From contig JAJFLH010000026.1 of the NCBI GenBank assembly GCA_021772775.1, positions 25,510 through 89,509 on the forward strand: DNA of 64,000 nt, given 5' to 3'. The DNA comes from Mariprofundus sp. Lineage in GTDB: Bacteria > Pseudomonadota > Zetaproteobacteria > Mariprofundales > Mariprofundaceae. Numbering within the stretch: position 1 is the first letter of the stretch; each line of letters starts with the position of its first letter. Positions 1 to 9,142 of this stretch are shown piece after piece. Made by a program: the position numbers and the translations under genes. The notes beneath the pieces are model-generated. The model saw only the letters and a list, made by a program, of their open reading frames with translations, searched no databases and had not been told where the DNA came from.

Positions 1-1106
1 CTGCGGAGCAGGTTTTCGGTATCCCTTCTTCAGCCGTGATCGGCAAACATGTTATGGATAGTGGCGTTGAGTGTGACTGGAGGAAAGTGGCAAAAGCAGT
101 AGTTGAATGTCGTCATAAAGGTTACGCCACGCTCGATCATTTTAGCTTTGCCCGTCTGGATGGCCACGATGGTTTTCTTGATCTCAGTTTTACGCCAATC
201 ATCGAGGATGAGGCCATGGCAGGCTATATGCTGTTGGGTTCAGATATTACTGTTCGTATCCAATTGCAGAACCAGTTACAGCTGTCGCAGAAGATGGAGG
301 CTGTGGGTGAACTGGCAGCCGGTATTGCACATGAGATCAATACACCGCTGCAATATGTAGGAGATAATCTGCGTTTTCTTAAAGAATCTTTTTCGGAGAT
401 GCAGATGCTTTGTGAACATTATCATCGTCTGAAACATCATTGTGCGGATGCAGATATTGCAGGAGAGATTGTTGAAGCATTGAACCGGGCTGATGAAGAG
501 GCCGATATGGAGTTTATTATGGAAGAAATTCCGGCCTCACTTGCGCAGAGCCTTGATGGTATTGAGAAGGCCAGCAGGATCGTCAGTGCTATGAAGGAGT
601 TTTCGCATCCAGGCCAAAGAGAGAAGAGCTTGACCGATCTCAATCGCATGTTGGAAAACACGGCTACAGTATGCCGCAATGAGTGGAAATATGTTGCCGA
701 CCTGAATACCGATCTGGATGAAGATATGCCGCTGGTTCGTTGTCTGCCTGAGATCAATCAGGTATTTCTTAACATGATCATCAATGGGGCTCATGCCATT
801 GCAGAAAAAATCGGTGAGAAAACAGCTGAAAAGGGAATCATCACGCTGCGAACATCATACACGGACAGATTTGCTCAGGTTGATATCAGTGATACTGGTT
901 CAGGCATTCCTGAGGCACTGAGACAAAAGGTTTTTGAACCATTTTTTACCACCAAAACGATTGGCAAGGGGACAGGCCAGGGGCTGGCGATATCGCATAA
1001 TATTATTGTTGATCAACATGACGGCACACTGGACGTTCTCAGTGAAGAGGGTGAGGGAAGCACATTTACTATCCGTATTCCCATTGATTCAGGCCAATCG
1101 GCGTGA
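1..1106 (+). CDS. PAS-domain sensor histidine kinase, 5' end outside window
   Basis: The frame is open to the first base, so this is the C-terminal part of a larger kinase. It begins inside a PAS domain resembling the second PAS of the kinase at 2133. A dimerisation helix follows with phospho-acceptor His in [12 protein letters not shown] (codon 330-332), then an ATPase domain with N-box [16 protein letters not shown]1 DTGSGIP, F-box PFFTTK and G2 GKGTGQGL. No receiver is attached, so it probably phosphorylates a separate protein such as the REC proteins at 4538 or 5755. Its stop overlaps the peroxidase start by 4 bases, indicating one operon. Its catalytic half is clearly paralogous to that of the 2133 kinase, so the missing N-terminus may also carry a DAHL domain; that is a guess. 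Confidence 0.93.
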   Translation, partial: AEQVFGIPSSAVIGKHVMDSGVECDWRKVAKAVVECRHKGYATLDHFSFARLDGHDGFLDLSFTPIIEDEAMAGYMLLGSDITVRIQLQNQLQLSQKMEAVGELAAGIAHEINTPLQYVGDNLRFLKESFSEMQMLCEHYHRLKHHCADADIAGEIVEALNRADEEADMEFIMEEIPASLAQSLDGIEKASRIVSAMKEFSHPGQREKSLTDLNRMLENTATVCRNEWKYVADLNTDLDEDMPLVRCLPEINQVFLNMIINGAHAIAEKIGEKTAEKGIITLRTSYTDRFAQVDISDTGSGIPEALRQKVFEPFFTTKTIGKGTGQGLAISHNIIVDQHDGTLDVLSEEGEGSTFTIRIPIDSGQSA

Positions 1107-2140
1107 AATTGAATGGAATGCTGGCGAGGGCAAAGATGTTATATTTAGTCAGAGAGTATTGGGCTGTTCTGATCATGATGTTTGCTTTTTTTTATGCTCC
1201 CCAGCAGATATTGGCAACCGAATTAGATTCAGATGTTGCAAAGGTTCGCTCCGAGTTTATTCAACCGATAACGTTTCCCACAGATTTAGATCTGAGAAAA
1301 GTTGAACTTGGTCATAAGCTGTTCCATGACGTTCGCCTATCCTCTGATCAAACTATTAGCTGTGCCAGTTGCCATGATCTGAATAGCGGTGGGGTAGATG
1401 GTATTCCCAAGTCTTTTGGTGTGGGAGGAGTTGAAGGAGATGCCAATTCACCTACCGTATTCAATTCGGGCTTGAACTATTCGCAATTCTGGGATGGCAG
1501 AGCCGCGACTTTGGAAGAGCAGGTAAATGGCCCGATCAATAACCCCAAGGAGATGGCCAGCAGTTGGCCACAGGTGATCAGTCGCCTCAAGCCAGTGCCT
1601 GACTATATCAGTAAATTTAAAGCGCTTTATGATGATGGCATCACTGCTGCCAACGTGCGCGACGCCATCGCAACATTTGAGCGCTCGCTCAACACTGTTA
1701 ATGCTCCATTCGATCAGTTTTTGCGTGGTGATAATGGTGCGATCAGTGAAGAAGAGGCTAAGGGTTACGATCTGTTTAAGTCATACGGTTGTGTCGCTTG
1801 CCATCAGGGCCAGAGCGTTGGTGGTAACATGTTTCAGAAGTTCGGCGTGATGGGAAACTACTTCTCTGATCGCGGTGCCATGAACAGAGCTGACCTTGGC
1901 CGCTTCAATGTGAGCGGGGATGAACTGGATCGACATGTCTTTAAAGTTCCCAGTCTCAGGCTTGCGGTACTCACTGCGCCCTATTTTCATGATGGTAGTG
2001 CCAAAACATTACATGATGCAATTGATGTGATGGCCAAATATCAGTTGGGGCGGCATATCTCAGATGAAGATGTGAAGTTGATCATCAAGTTTTTGCATAC
2101 GCTTGTCGGCAATTATCAGGGAAAGCGCTTGGGTGAATAG
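1103..2140 (+). CDS. Di-haem cytochrome c peroxidase (MauG/CcpA family)
   Basis: A 345-aa protein with an N-terminal hydrophobic segment (about residues 18-35) that fits a signal peptide or anchor, so it should act in the periplasm. It has two c-type haem sites, CASCH near residue 90 and CVACH near residue 232, plus the family motifs [26 protein letters not shown] and APYFHDGS. The family reduces H2O2 or oxidises substrates through two haems. The GTG start overlaps the upstream kinase stop, and the 3' end overlaps the next kinase gene. Both neighbours are sensor kinases, so a redox-sensing or accessory role is as likely as detoxification. A close paralogue lies at 16831 in the same kind of context. 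Family assignment is firm; the signalling role is inference. Confidence 0.93.
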   Translation: MKLNGMLARAKMLYLVREYWAVLIMMFAFFYAPQQILATELDSDVAKVRSEFIQPITFPTDLDLRKVELGHKLFHDVRLSSDQTISCASCHDLNSGGVDGIPKSFGVGGVEGDANSPTVFNSGLNYSQFWDGRAATLEEQVNGPINNPKEMASSWPQVISRLKPVPDYISKFKALYDDGITAANVRDAIATFERSLNTVNAPFDQFLRGDNGAISEEEAKGYDLFKSYGCVACHQGQSVGGNMFQKFGVMGNYFSDRGAMNRADLGRFNVSGDELDRHVFKVPSLRLAVLTAPYFHDGSAKTLHDAIDVMAKYQLGRHISDEDVKLIIKFLHTLVGNYQGKRLGE

Positions 2141-4541
2141 AAGCCGCTATGTTCCTCTCGTTATAATTCTGGCCATGCTGGTCTGGCTAGGATTTCTGTT
2201 TTACAAAAGCCAGTCCATTGATAGTGAGCTGCATACAGAAACGGTCAGCTCAATCCAGAATCTCAAACGATATGATGCGTTGCTGAATCAGGATACTCTC
2301 GAGGTGCGCTATCAATCACAACTGAATATGGATGCCATTTCACGGCATACGAATCAAACACTAAAGCTATTGCTCTCCATGCATGATATATTCACACATG
2401 ATGGTATTAGCACGGGCGAATATATTGTAGCGACAGAAAAACTGTTCAAAGAGAAATTTCGTATGATTGAGCAGTTCAAGTCACATAACGGGGTTTTACG
2501 TAATTCGCTGCGCTATTTACCACGTGCTGTGGATCAACTGGTAAGTGAGGGAGATCAACAGGTATCAGATGATGTGAGTGAGCTGATGGAGATGATCCTC
2601 GTTTACAATCTATCACCTGATCCGGCGATGAAGAGCAAAATCCACCTTTTTATTGGGCAGCTCTCATCAGCAACGGGTGGAGAGATGGCTGCTAGTGCCA
2701 ATAATATTATCATGCATGCAAAAGTGGTGATCAGAGAGCACGATATTGTCAGTGTATTGATGCATCGGCTGCTTAAGTTGCCGACAGATCAGGCTATTGC
2801 AGAGATGTATGATGAGTATGACAGGGTATATAAGTTGGCGATTAACAATGCAGGAACATACCGTATATTCCTGTTTCTTTTTGCCATTGTATTGTTCTTT
2901 TACGTTGTCTTTCTATTCAGAAAGCAGGGGCAGACAGCAAAAGAACTAAAACAATCCATTCGAGATCTTGAATTTCAGAAATATGCCCTAGACCAACACG
3001 CTATCGTTGCCATTACCGATAAGCGTGGGGAAATCACCTACGCTAATCCGAAGTTCCTCGAAATTAGCCAATTTAGCGAGCAAGAGTTAGTTGGAGCAAA
3101 TCATAATATTGTCAACGCACATCATCATCCGAAGACTTTTTTCCAAGAGATGTGGCGCACGATTGGTCATGGCAAAGTATGGCATGGAGAGGTTCTAAAT
3201 CGTGCGAAAAATGGTGCGCTTTACTGGGTGGATACAACCATCGTACCGTTCCTTGATGATATGGGGAAACCTTTCCAATACATTGCTATTCGCACTGATA
3301 TCACAGCACAGAAACAGACACAGGAGGCGTTGAAGAAAGAGCATGAAATGATTGAAAGGATTCTTTCTGCAATATCTTCAATTCTGATTGGCGTAGGCGT
3401 TGATGGTAAAGTTAACCTGTGGAATAAAGCAGCTGAAAAAGTCTTTGCGATCAATCAGGAAGACGCGATTGGGCGTAACTTCACTAGCCTTGATATGAAT
3501 TGGGACTGGGGTGCGGTGGACCGGGGTATTGTAGAGAGCCGGAACATCGGTGAAGCAAAGCTGGAGCATTTTAAATTTTTACGCATAGATGGAACAGATG
3601 GATTTATGGGGGCTTCGGTCGCATCCATTTATGAACAGGGAAAATGTGCAGGTTTTCTACTGCTGGCAGCTGATATTACCCAAAAATTTCATATTGCTAA
3701 TCAGTTGCAGCTGGCGCAAAAGATGGAGGCCGTCGGTGAGCTTGCTGCAGGCGTGGCGCATGAGGTGAATACGCCGCTGCAATATGTGGGCGATAATATC
3801 CGTTTTCTGCGCGATTCGTTTGAAGATGTTCAGAAGCTATTAGGAGAATATCGGGCCTTGAAGTGTCATTGTGCTGAGCAAGAGCTGCTTCCTGGTATGA
3901 TAGAGAAACTGAATTGTGCTGAGGAAGAGAGTGATGTGGATTATCTGTTTGAAGAGATTCCGGTTGCTATCGCGCAGAGCTTGGATGGGGTGGGTAAAGC
4001 CTCCAGCATTGTCTCTGCGATGAAATCGTTCTCTCATCCTGGTGAAGAGAAGGTGATGAGCGATATCAATATGATGATTGAAAACACGATTACGGTTTCA
4101 CGTCATGAATGGAAATATGTCGCCGAAGTGAATGCAGAGCTGGATAAGACTCTGCCGCAGATAGAGTGTCTGCCAGAGATCAATCAGGTGTTTCTAAACA
4201 TGATTGTAAATGCAGCCCATGCCATTGAAGATAAGCTGAATCATAGTGATGAAGAGAAGGGGTTGATTACTATTCGCACCTCCCATAGCGATTCACATAT
4301 TCAGATTGATATCACTGACACAGGTAAGGGCATACCTGCAGATATGCAATTCAAGGTGTTTGATCCGTTTTTCACCACCAAGGAAGTTGGCAAGGGGACG
4401 GGGCAGGGCTTGTCCATTTCGCATAATATTATTGTCGATAAAAGTGGTGGTACATTGCAGCTCTCCAGTGAAGTGGGGCGTGGAACAACATTTACTATCT
4501 CTATTCCGATTCGCCAGCCAGGGCAAAAGGAGAAAACATGA
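2133..4541 (+). CDS. DAHL-PAS-PAS membrane sensor histidine kinase
   Basis: I take GTG 2133 as the start: a GGGAAAG ribosome site precedes it and it overlaps the peroxidase stop. An upstream TTG at 2103 is possible. Order: TM helix about residues 6-23; a periplasmic all-helical region about 25-240 of the DAHL type (note IEQFKSHNGVLRNSLRYLP); a second TM about 244-262; PAS/PAC about 280-400 (ITDKRGEITYANPKFLEIS); a second PAS about 405-515; HisKA with His near residue 543 in GVAHEVNTPLQ; an ATPase with [22 protein letters not shown] and GKGTGQGL. No receiver is fused. The next gene overlaps by 4 bases and encodes REC-HDOD, the likely phosphoryl acceptor. The ligand is unknown; the adjacent haem peroxidase makes an oxidant or redox cue plausible. 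Confidence 0.92.
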   Translation: MNRSRYVPLVIILAMLVWLGFLFYKSQSIDSELHTETVSSIQNLKRYDALLNQDTLEVRYQSQLNMDAISRHTNQTLKLLLSMHDIFTHDGISTGEYIVATEKLFKEKFRMIEQFKSHNGVLRNSLRYLPRAVDQLVSEGDQQVSDDVSELMEMILVYNLSPDPAMKSKIHLFIGQLSSATGGEMAASANNIIMHAKVVIREHDIVSVLMHRLLKLPTDQAIAEMYDEYDRVYKLAINNAGTYRIFLFLFAIVLFFYVVFLFRKQGQTAKELKQSIRDLEFQKYALDQHAIVAITDKRGEITYANPKFLEISQFSEQELVGANHNIVNAHHHPKTFFQEMWRTIGHGKVWHGEVLNRAKNGALYWVDTTIVPFLDDMGKPFQYIAIRTDITAQKQTQEALKKEHEMIERILSAISSILIGVGVDGKVNLWNKAAEKVFAINQEDAIGRNFTSLDMNWDWGAVDRGIVESRNIGEAKLEHFKFLRIDGTDGFMGASVASIYEQGKCAGFLLLAADITQKFHIANQLQLAQKMEAVGELAAGVAHEVNTPLQYVGDNIRFLRDSFEDVQKLLGEYRALKCHCAEQELLPGMIEKLNCAEEESDVDYLFEEIPVAIAQSLDGVGKASSIVSAMKSFSHPGEEKVMSDINMMIENTITVSRHEWKYVAEVNAELDKTLPQIECLPEINQVFLNMIVNAAHAIEDKLNHSDEEKGLITIRTSHSDSHIQIDITDTGKGIPADMQFKVFDPFFTTKEVGKGTGQGLSISHNIIVDKSGGTLQLSSEVGRGTTFTISIPIRQPGQKEKT

Positions 4542-5758
4542 GTGACAAGATAAAGATTCTGTTTGTTGATGATCAGCCTGAAATATTACAGGGCTTGAAA
4601 CGTGTCGTCCGCTCCATGCGCAAACAGTGGGATGCAAGTTTTGTGCTGGGTGGCGCGGAGGCGCTGGAATTGCTGGCGGCAGAGGACGTTGATGTGCTTG
4701 TCACAGACATGCGTATGCCGGGTATGGATGGTGCAGAACTACTTGCCGAGGTGGTGCGCCTCCATCCGCATATCATCCGCATTGTGTTATCAGGTCAGTA
4801 CGATATTGAGCATTTCATCCGCTCCGGTTGGCCGGCACATCAATTTCTAGCCAAACCATGTGATGCGGATGCGCTAAAGAACACCATTAGTCAGACGCTT
4901 GCTATGCGAGAAATGCTTGAGTGCAATGCGCTCAAAAAGCTGGTGGCACGAGCCAGTGTGTTGCCTTCACTGCCTGCAGTCTATTTTGAGATTGATGAGG
5001 AGCTCAGGTCTGATAATGCCTCGATGCAGAGAGTGGGTGAAATCATTATGCGGGATGTGGCATTGACAGCAAAGGTACTGCAGCTGGTGAATTCACCGAT
5101 ATTCGGCAACCTCAGAAGAATTGACTCGCCAACTCAGGCGGTCGTTATGCTTGGTGCGGATCTGGTCAAGTCGCTGGTGCTTTATATGCAGAGCTGCTCG
5201 GGTATGGAGATGCCGGCTGGGATTTCGCTGGAAAGAATCTCATCACATAGTCTAAGGGTGGGTATGCTGGCAAAGGAGATCGCTCTGCTGGAGGGCTGTG
5301 ATAAAGATGTGTGTGCAGATGCTTTTCTGGCAGGCATTTTACAAAATATCGGTTCGCTGGTGGTACTGTGCAGTTTTGCCGAAGAGTACAGGGATGTTGT
5401 CACCCGAGCCGATGCTGAGGGGCTGCCTGTCTGGCAGGTGGAAAAAGAGATCTTTGGTGCAAGCCATGCAGAAATAGGAGCCTATCTGGTAGGGCTGTGG
5501 GGCTTGCCTTCGGCTATCGCTGAGAGCATTGCCTATCATATTCATCCTTCTCAGTGTCCTAACCCGGATGCTTCATTTGCATTAACTGCGGTACATGTTG
5601 CGAATGCATTGGAAAAAGAGCCAGGGCTAGGGGCAGCTTTTATCGAGAATGATTTCGACCTTGATTTTCTTGCCCAGCAGCAGGGACTGCTTGAGAAAAT
5701 GCCAGAGTGGCAGCTTCTACAGGAGTCTATCTCTGCAGATGAGGGGGAGTTGCGATGA
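4538..5758 (+). CDS. Response regulator with HDOD output domain
   Basis: A 406-aa protein. Residues 1-125 are a receiver with the acidic pair D11-D12, phospho-acceptor D57 in VTDMRMPGMDG and the conserved Lys in FLAKPCD. From about residue 135 comes an HDOD domain (LPSLPAVYFEI, VALTAKVLQLVNSPIFG, AVVMLGADLVKSLVL). HDOD domains are HD-like folds without enzymatic activity that usually act as interaction modules in signalling. Start and stop overlap both neighbours by 4 bases, so it is cotranscribed with the kinases and is their probable target. Expected to be cytoplasmic. The downstream partner is unknown. Confidence 0.92.
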   Translation: MSDKIKILFVDDQPEILQGLKRVVRSMRKQWDASFVLGGAEALELLAAEDVDVLVTDMRMPGMDGAELLAEVVRLHPHIIRIVLSGQYDIEHFIRSGWPAHQFLAKPCDADALKNTISQTLAMREMLECNALKKLVARASVLPSLPAVYFEIDEELRSDNASMQRVGEIIMRDVALTAKVLQLVNSPIFGNLRRIDSPTQAVVMLGADLVKSLVLYMQSCSGMEMPAGISLERISSHSLRVGMLAKEIALLEGCDKDVCADAFLAGILQNIGSLVVLCSFAEEYRDVVTRADAEGLPVWQVEKEIFGASHAEIGAYLVGLWGLPSAIAESIAYHIHPSQCPNPDASFALTAVHVANALEKEPGLGAAFIENDFDLDFLAQQQGLLEKMPEWQLLQESISADEGELR

Positions 5759-6882
5759 ATAGAAAAATTCTCTTTATTGATGATGAGATCAATATTTTGC
5801 AGGGCTATAACAGAGCCTTGAGAAAGCAGTATGAAGTTCATACTGCAGTTGGCCCGGAAGAGGGTTTGAAAGCGGTGCGTGAGAAAGGGCCGTTTGCTGT
5901 TGTTGTGTCCGATTACGCCATGCCTGGTATGAACGGTGTTGAAGTACTCCGAAAAGTGAAAGCGCATGCCCCCAATACAGTGCGCATCATGCTTACCGGT
6001 TATGCGAATATGGAGAATGCCATTCAGGCCATCAACGAAGGCAGTATATTTCGTTTTCTGAGTAAACCGTGTTCGCCAGAAAATCTTTCGGTGTCACTCG
6101 ATGATGGTATCGAACAGTACCGCTTGCTTATGGCCGAGAAGGAGCTACTTGAGAAGACACTCTCTGGCAGTGTGCGTGTGATGAGTCAGATCTTGAGTCT
6201 GGTGAATCCGACAGCTTTCAGTAGTACGTCACGTATTAAATTCTACATGAAACATCTGGCCGGAGAGCTGGGGCAGAAAGCCGTGTGGCGCTTTGAACTT
6301 GCCGCGATGCTATGCCAACTCGGTTGTATTACTTTGCCGCCGGAGACGCTATCCAGAAGCTTTTCCGATCAGCCGCTGAGTCCGGATGAAAAAGAGATAT
6401 TTGAAAAACATCCATTGGTTGCCGCCGGTTTGCTTGAAAATATCCCCCGTCTAGGCGTGATCTCCAAAATGATTGCAGGCCAGCATGTCGACTGGTCCAG
6501 GCCAGATAGTGAGTTGCCGGATGAGATGGCCGAACTGGGCGCGCAGATGTTGCATGTTGCGCTCGATTTTGATCGCCTATCTTTAAGCCATCCGATTGGT
6601 ACTTCGATTAATATCATGCGCAAGCGTGGCTCAAAATATCACCCTCAAATTTTGGATGCGATGGCAAAAATGGAGCACATCGAGCGCAAGATGGAGGTCA
6701 GAACATTGAAGGTGGATCAGATCAGAGTCTTCATGGTGTCGGACGAAGAGGTGAAAACGCAGGGGGGAGTGTTGTTGATGGCTTCTGGCCAGGAAGTGAC
6801 GAAACCTATTCTTGAACGTCTGCACAGCTTCTCTAAAACAGTAGGTATCGCTGAGCCGATTCGCATGCAGGTACCATTGTAA
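5755..6882 (+). CDS. Response regulator with degenerate HD-GYP-like output
   Basis: A 375-aa protein. The N-terminal receiver has D9-D10, phospho-acceptor D53 (VSDYAMPGMNG) and the Lys in FLSKPCS. The second half resembles an HD-GYP fold (GSVRVMSQILSLVNPTAF, KHPLVAAGLLENIPRLG), but where HD-GYP enzymes have HDIGK this protein has CQLGCIT, and there is no HHExxxGxGYP motif. It should therefore lack c-di-GMP phosphodiesterase activity and may bind a ligand or partner instead. A paralogue with the same defect is at 28407. It is the last gene of the first module, and I see no convincing terminator after it. The start overlaps the stop of the HDOD gene by 4 bases. Confidence 0.88.
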   Translation: MNRKILFIDDEINILQGYNRALRKQYEVHTAVGPEEGLKAVREKGPFAVVVSDYAMPGMNGVEVLRKVKAHAPNTVRIMLTGYANMENAIQAINEGSIFRFLSKPCSPENLSVSLDDGIEQYRLLMAEKELLEKTLSGSVRVMSQILSLVNPTAFSSTSRIKFYMKHLAGELGQKAVWRFELAAMLCQLGCITLPPETLSRSFSDQPLSPDEKEIFEKHPLVAAGLLENIPRLGVISKMIAGQHVDWSRPDSELPDEMAELGAQMLHVALDFDRLSLSHPIGTSINIMRKRGSKYHPQILDAMAKMEHIERKMEVRTLKVDQIRVFMVSDEEVKTQGGVLLMASGQEVTKPILERLHSFSKTVGIAEPIRMQVPL

Positions 6883-7000
6883 ATAGCCCTGTTGATCTGA
6901 CTGCATCTCCGTTTTGTTAAGAAGCCTGGGGTCTGAAAGTTTTGCTCATGCAGTAGTAGGGCAACGCAGGAACTGAGTTAGATAGGTTCCTCACCGGGGC

Positions 7001-7990
7001 TCATTTGAATTTCATGGGCATATCATCACTTGGGATTGATACGCCATACTTTTGTCTAAGTGCCAACTCTTGAACATTCATCTCTTGGAATAGCTCTGTT
7101 GCGCAGTGGATCAGTGCCTGTGCTGCTGGCGATAAGGATCTGTTTTTTGCCGTCGTGATGCCAAAGTTTAGCAAGAGTCTGGGGGAGGCTTTCATGAATG
7201 GAACGACCTTGCCCGAAGTAAGGAGTGGTTCAAGTGGGGCTAATGTACTAATACCAATATAGTTGCTATTGGAAACCAGTGAGTCTATGACTGATGCATT
7301 GTCGCAAGTCTCAACTTTATGTGCTTCTCTTATGGGATCCAGATTACTTTTGTCGTGAGGAAGCTCGAAGACCGTATCAACAATATCCTGGGGAATATTA
7401 AGCATGATCGCTTTATACTGTAGTACATCCTCAATTGTAATGTCACGATCAGGCTTGTTCAGGATCGGGTGAGTTGTTTTGCAATAAAACCATGTGACAT
7501 AGTGGAAGAGGTGATTGAATTCAAACTCATCGGAGCTTGAATAGGTTCCACCCACATAAAGATCGGTCGTACCCTCTTTGAGTGCAGCAGCACAAGGCTG
7601 CCAGTAGCTAGTGGTGAAATGGACATCAAGACCAGGATGCCTTTCACTCATGCGACAAACCAGTTTCTCAAGCATCACAGGCTCAAGTGCAGGGGCTATT
7701 CTGACGTTAACACTGCCTGAATCGACATTCTTCATCTGTTGGATTTCTTGAACCAGGTTATTGGCATCAATCAGTATGCCACGTCCTTTTTCGATGATTT
7801 TCTCACCAAAAATAGTGGGGGTAATGCCTTTGCTTGTACGGTTAAAAAGAGCCACGCCTAGTTCGGCCTCAAGGTTTTTAATGGTTTTTGTTAAGGCTGG
7901 CTGGGTCAAATGAAGTGATTCAGCCGCACGGACAAAGTTTCTGTGTTCTGCCAAGGCAAGAACCTGACGTAGTTGACGAAGGTCTATCAT
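7001..7990 (-). CDS. LysR-family transcriptional regulator
   Basis: A LysR-type regulator of about 329 aa. The N-terminal winged helix-turn-helix is plain (DLRQLRQVLALAEHRNFVRA, then LTQPALTKTIKNLEAELG), followed by a periplasmic-binding-like effector domain. I start at ATG 7990 because LysR proteins usually begin MxDLRQL; a TTG at 8026 would add 12 residues. It is transcribed divergently from the leader peptide and porin at 8139-9022. LysR regulators often control divergent neighbours and themselves, so the porin is the natural target, but I could not pick out a specific operator between them. Confidence 0.9.
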   Translation of the reverse strand: MIDLRQLRQVLALAEHRNFVRAAESLHLTQPALTKTIKNLEAELGVALFNRTSKGITPTIFGEKIIEKGRGILIDANNLVQEIQQMKNVDSGSVNVRIAPALEPVMLEKLVCRMSERHPGLDVHFTTSYWQPCAAALKEGTTDLYVGGTYSSSDEFEFNHLFHYVTWFYCKTTHPILNKPDRDITIEDVLQYKAIMLNIPQDIVDTVFELPHDKSNLDPIREAHKVETCDNASVIDSLVSNSNYIGISTLAPLEPLLTSGKVVPFMKASPRLLLNFGITTAKNRSLSPAAQALIHCATELFQEMNVQELALRQKYGVSIPSDDMPMKFK

Positions 7991-8138
7991 ATTACTAAAA
8001 GTAATAGGGTTGATGAAGTATGGCAATTTTCTTAATGCTAATAATGACCGATACTAAGTTCTACGGTGTGACTTGGTGAGAAACTTGCTATGCTATACAA
8101 AAGAATAAAGTCAGTAATTTATTTGGAGAGGGTGTTGA

Positions 8139-8201
8139 ATGCTACAGAATGAATTGTTGCGCTTAGCAAAAGTTATTCATGCCTCAATGGTGCATCATTG
8201 A
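8139..8201 (+). CDS. 20-aa leader peptide coupled to porin gene
   Basis: ATG at 8139 is preceded by the strong ribosome site GGAGAGGG. The 20-codon frame ends at TGA 8199-8201, and the last A of that stop is the first base of the porin ATG (TGATG). The porin start has no good ribosome site of its own, so translation of this peptide probably delivers ribosomes to it. The peptide sequence itself suggests no function. It is too short to be certain that it is translated. Confidence 0.5.
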   Translation: MLQNELLRLAKVIHASMVHH

Positions 8202-9022
8202 TGATAGATGTGGCGAAAAAAGAAGCAGTGATAATTGCAATACTATGCTTTGGCTTATTATTCTTTAGTGCTGTTGCTCAGAAGGCTTACGCAGAAAGTT
8301 TGTTGAGTGAAAGCAAAATAAGTCTGGATGTTACCTACGCCTCCAAATACATCGCCAGGCGAGGGGTCGATTTTTTCGGTGATAGTCCGGCCATTCAACC
8401 AAATCTGACAGTCAGCTTGGGGGAGACTGGTATTTACACAGGAATTTGGGCAGCCATCCCTGTCGAGAATGGGTGCAAAGATCCTTTTGGAGACCGGTGT
8501 GCCGATTGGATCGAGTATGATTTCTATGGTGGCTATGGCAAAACCCTCTGGAAGGATGAGACCTTTGCCACCATATTCGATCTCTCTTATGCCTATCTCT
8601 ATTATCCCAAACAGATCAAACAGGATCAGCATGCAGCAGGCATAAAGTTCACCCATCCCAATCTTCTGCCTGCTATCGGGCCCTCAAGGCCGTATCCCTA
8701 CTGGGGGCTGTATTACACTTGGCGAGTGTTTAACAAAGGCCGCAACTACCAGGAGGCTCTGCTTGGAATCGGATACGATATTCCTGTTTTCTCACATACA
8801 GCCTCCACCTTTGTTGATGTGATATGGGGAGATGGGCCGGGCGGTAGCATAAATAGCCACGGTTTCACCAGAGTCAGAACCGGTGTTTCAACCAGCTTCG
8901 AACTAAGTGGTCTCACCTTAACCCCTGAGGTTATTTACCAGTCGGCAAAGAAGGAAACCAATCCTGCATCCTGGCTGGAAAGTGAATTCTGGTTTAAGCT
9001 CAAGGTTTCCTTTTCTAAATGA
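8201..9022 (+). CDS. TorF-like putative outer-membrane porin
   Basis: A 273-aa protein with a basic N-terminus, a hydrophobic stretch and a signal-peptidase site near AYAES. The mature part is rich in alternating aromatic and polar residues typical of a β-barrel, with DVTYASKYIARRGVD and SPAIQPNLTVSL, phrases I associate with the TorF family of putative porins. The C-terminus ends in FKLKVSFSK rather than the classic terminal Phe. ATG 8201 overlaps the stop of the small upstream frame, implying translational coupling. The divergent LysR gene may regulate it. Substrate unknown. Confidence 0.75.
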   Translation: MIDVAKKEAVIIAILCFGLLFFSAVAQKAYAESLLSESKISLDVTYASKYIARRGVDFFGDSPAIQPNLTVSLGETGIYTGIWAAIPVENGCKDPFGDRCADWIEYDFYGGYGKTLWKDETFATIFDLSYAYLYYPKQIKQDQHAAGIKFTHPNLLPAIGPSRPYPYWGLYYTWRVFNKGRNYQEALLGIGYDIPVFSHTASTFVDVIWGDGPGGSINSHGFTRVRTGVSTSFELSGLTLTPEVIYQSAKKETNPASWLESEFWFKLKVSFSK

Positions 9023-9142
9023 ATATGAGAGGCCCAGATTTCTGCACTAAATCCGGTTGCATAAGAGCCTCTTGTGAGATTTTCTATCTTAAACCATTAT
9101 GTTTTATTACACTATGATGGATGATCTATTGGAGGGGAAGTG

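Noticed and set aside
1103..2140. Plain hydrogen-peroxide detoxification gene
   Set aside because: Possible biochemically, but both copies are embedded by overlap in sensor-kinase operons, which a simple detoxification role does not explain.
6940..7000. Weak hairpin AGGAAC/GTTCCT between module 1 and the LysR gene
   Set aside because: Only 6 bp, 12-base loop and no T-run on either strand.
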